Positions 60,328 through 60,934 of a DNA stretch of 60,934 nt are shown here, in pieces; the stretch's first letter is position 1, and every line of letters begins with the position of its first letter. The notes beneath the pieces were generated by a model. That model was given only the letters and a program-made list of their open reading frames with translations, searched no databases and was not told the DNA's origin. The position numbers and the translations under genes are program-made. The stretch is from Paenibacillaceae bacterium ZCTH02-B3 (GTDB taxonomy: Bacteria; Bacillota; Bacilli; Paenibacillales; Paenibacillaceae). The stretch is taken from positions 1 through 60,934 of the forward strand of contig LZRV01000107.1 in the NCBI GenBank assembly GCA_002159065.1. The letters are read 5' to 3'.

Positions 60328-60934
60328 GAGGGATCAGGGAAAGCGAAAAGCCGGCGGATTATCGGCAATACCGCTTGACGCGGGCGCAGCGGTTCGCGTT
60401 TGCCTTGGCCGGGTGCGCGGCGGTTTTCGGTGCCGGATGGTTCGTCTACGGTCATCCGCTGGCGGGGGTTCTGCTGTCGCCGGCGGGCTTGCTGGCGCCC
60501 CGGGCGGCGGCGGGCGTTCTGCTGAAACGCCGCAGGGAGCGGCTGCGCAAGGAATTCAAGGACATGCTGCAGGCGCTCTCGGCGCTGCTGGCCGCCGGGC
60601 GTTCCGTGGAAAACGCCTTTCAGGCGCTGGAATCCGAACTGGGGCTCATGATGGCGCACGGCCGATCGGATCTGCTGCGGGAAATCCGCGCCATCGCCGC
60701 CCGTCAGCGCAACGGCTTGCCCCTTGAAGAGGCTTTGCGGGACTTTGCCGAGCGGGCGGGTATGGAAGAAGTCGACCGGCTGGCGGAGGCGCTGGCCGTC
60801 TGCAGGAAAACCGGCGGCGATCTGGTCGACGTCGTGCGCCGAACCTCCTCCTGGATCGGCGAAAAAATGGAGGTGGAATTGGAAGTGGCGGTCGTGACGG
60901 CGCAGAAGCGGTTTGAAGCCCGGATGATGATGGC
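60324..60934 (+). CDS. tadB: TadB-like type II secretion F-domain protein, cut by window edge
   Basis: The first 203 codons are open to the right edge. Two membrane helices near residues 25-60 are followed by a T2SF domain with KEFKDMLQALSALLAAGRSV and the later CRKTGGDLVDVVRRTS. TadB and TadC form the inner-membrane platform of the Tad machine; tadC and pilin genes should follow to the right. The start overlaps the cpaF stop (ATGA). Confidence 0.85.
   Translation, partial: MRGIRESEKPADYRQYRLTRAQRFAFALAGCAAVFGAGWFVYGHPLAGVLLSPAGLLAPRAAAGVLLKRRRERLRKEFKDMLQALSALLAAGRSVENAFQALESELGLMMAHGRSDLLREIRAIAARQRNGLPLEEALRDFAERAGMEEVDRLAEALAVCRKTGGDLVDVVRRTSSWIGEKMEVELEVAVVTAQKRFEARMMM

Overview
The window reads as a chromosomal segment of a high-GC, endospore-forming member of the Bacillales, most likely Paenibacillaceae or a close relative. 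The reasons are a GerA/GerC/GerB germinant-receptor operon, a LiaI/LiaF/LiaS/LiaR-type envelope-stress operon, a FadF-type Fe-S reductase, strong AGGAGG-like ribosome binding sites, sigma-A promoters and frequent GTG/TTG starts. No rRNA, tRNA or CRISPR array was seen. The family-level placement is inference.

Layout. 1-243: right-hand end of an IS21-family element. 386-3332: YoaP-like acetyltransferase, a broken deaminase and an MFS transporter. 3424-15639: a C-P lyase phosphonate operon, phnF-D-C-E-E-G-H-I-J-K-L-M followed by a sugar-phosphate isomerase-like gene and a PHP phosphoesterase; phnN, phnO and phnP are not seen, and the PHP protein probably does the PhnP step. 15677-17034: marR-arsM operon with twin operators. 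17057-22367: YfjL-like membrane protein, FAD dehydrogenase, diguanylate cyclase, deaminase, and decayed remnants including a frameshifted double-glycine leader peptide. 22651-25091: ECF sigma factor, anti-sigma factor and a surface protein. 25349-29120: FadF-like reductase, MBL-fold hydrolase, decayed IclR remnant. 29154-33525: spore germinant receptor A-C-B plus a small D-type subunit.

33625-35124: FMN-binding glutamate-synthase-like protein. 35266-44218: a divergent catabolic locus, with a CUT1 ABC transporter (its binding protein is frameshifted), SDR, PPC-domain protein, RraA-like aldolase, FadR-type regulator and iron alcohol dehydrogenase on the minus strand and a split UxaA-type dehydratase on the plus strand, sharing an operator. 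44431-45677: a CAP12-like TIR protein with an uncharacterised C-terminal domain, translationally coupled to a small basic protein; this is the best candidate for an undescribed (defence-like) system. 45773-49328: cytochrome c, LarA-family protein, DinB, WYL regulator. 49604-54926: LiaI / PspA / PspC / PspA / LiaF / LiaS / LiaR. 54998-55184: a palindromic intergenic repeat. 56320-57630: a HisD-family gene with one in-frame stop. 57738-60934: a strong promoter with a short terminated leader, then cpaE-cpaF-tadB of a Tad/Flp-type pilus or secretion system running off the right edge.

Several genes are broken by one base (deaminase, leader peptide, binding protein, HisD). They may be real decay or assembly errors, and read-level checks would decide.
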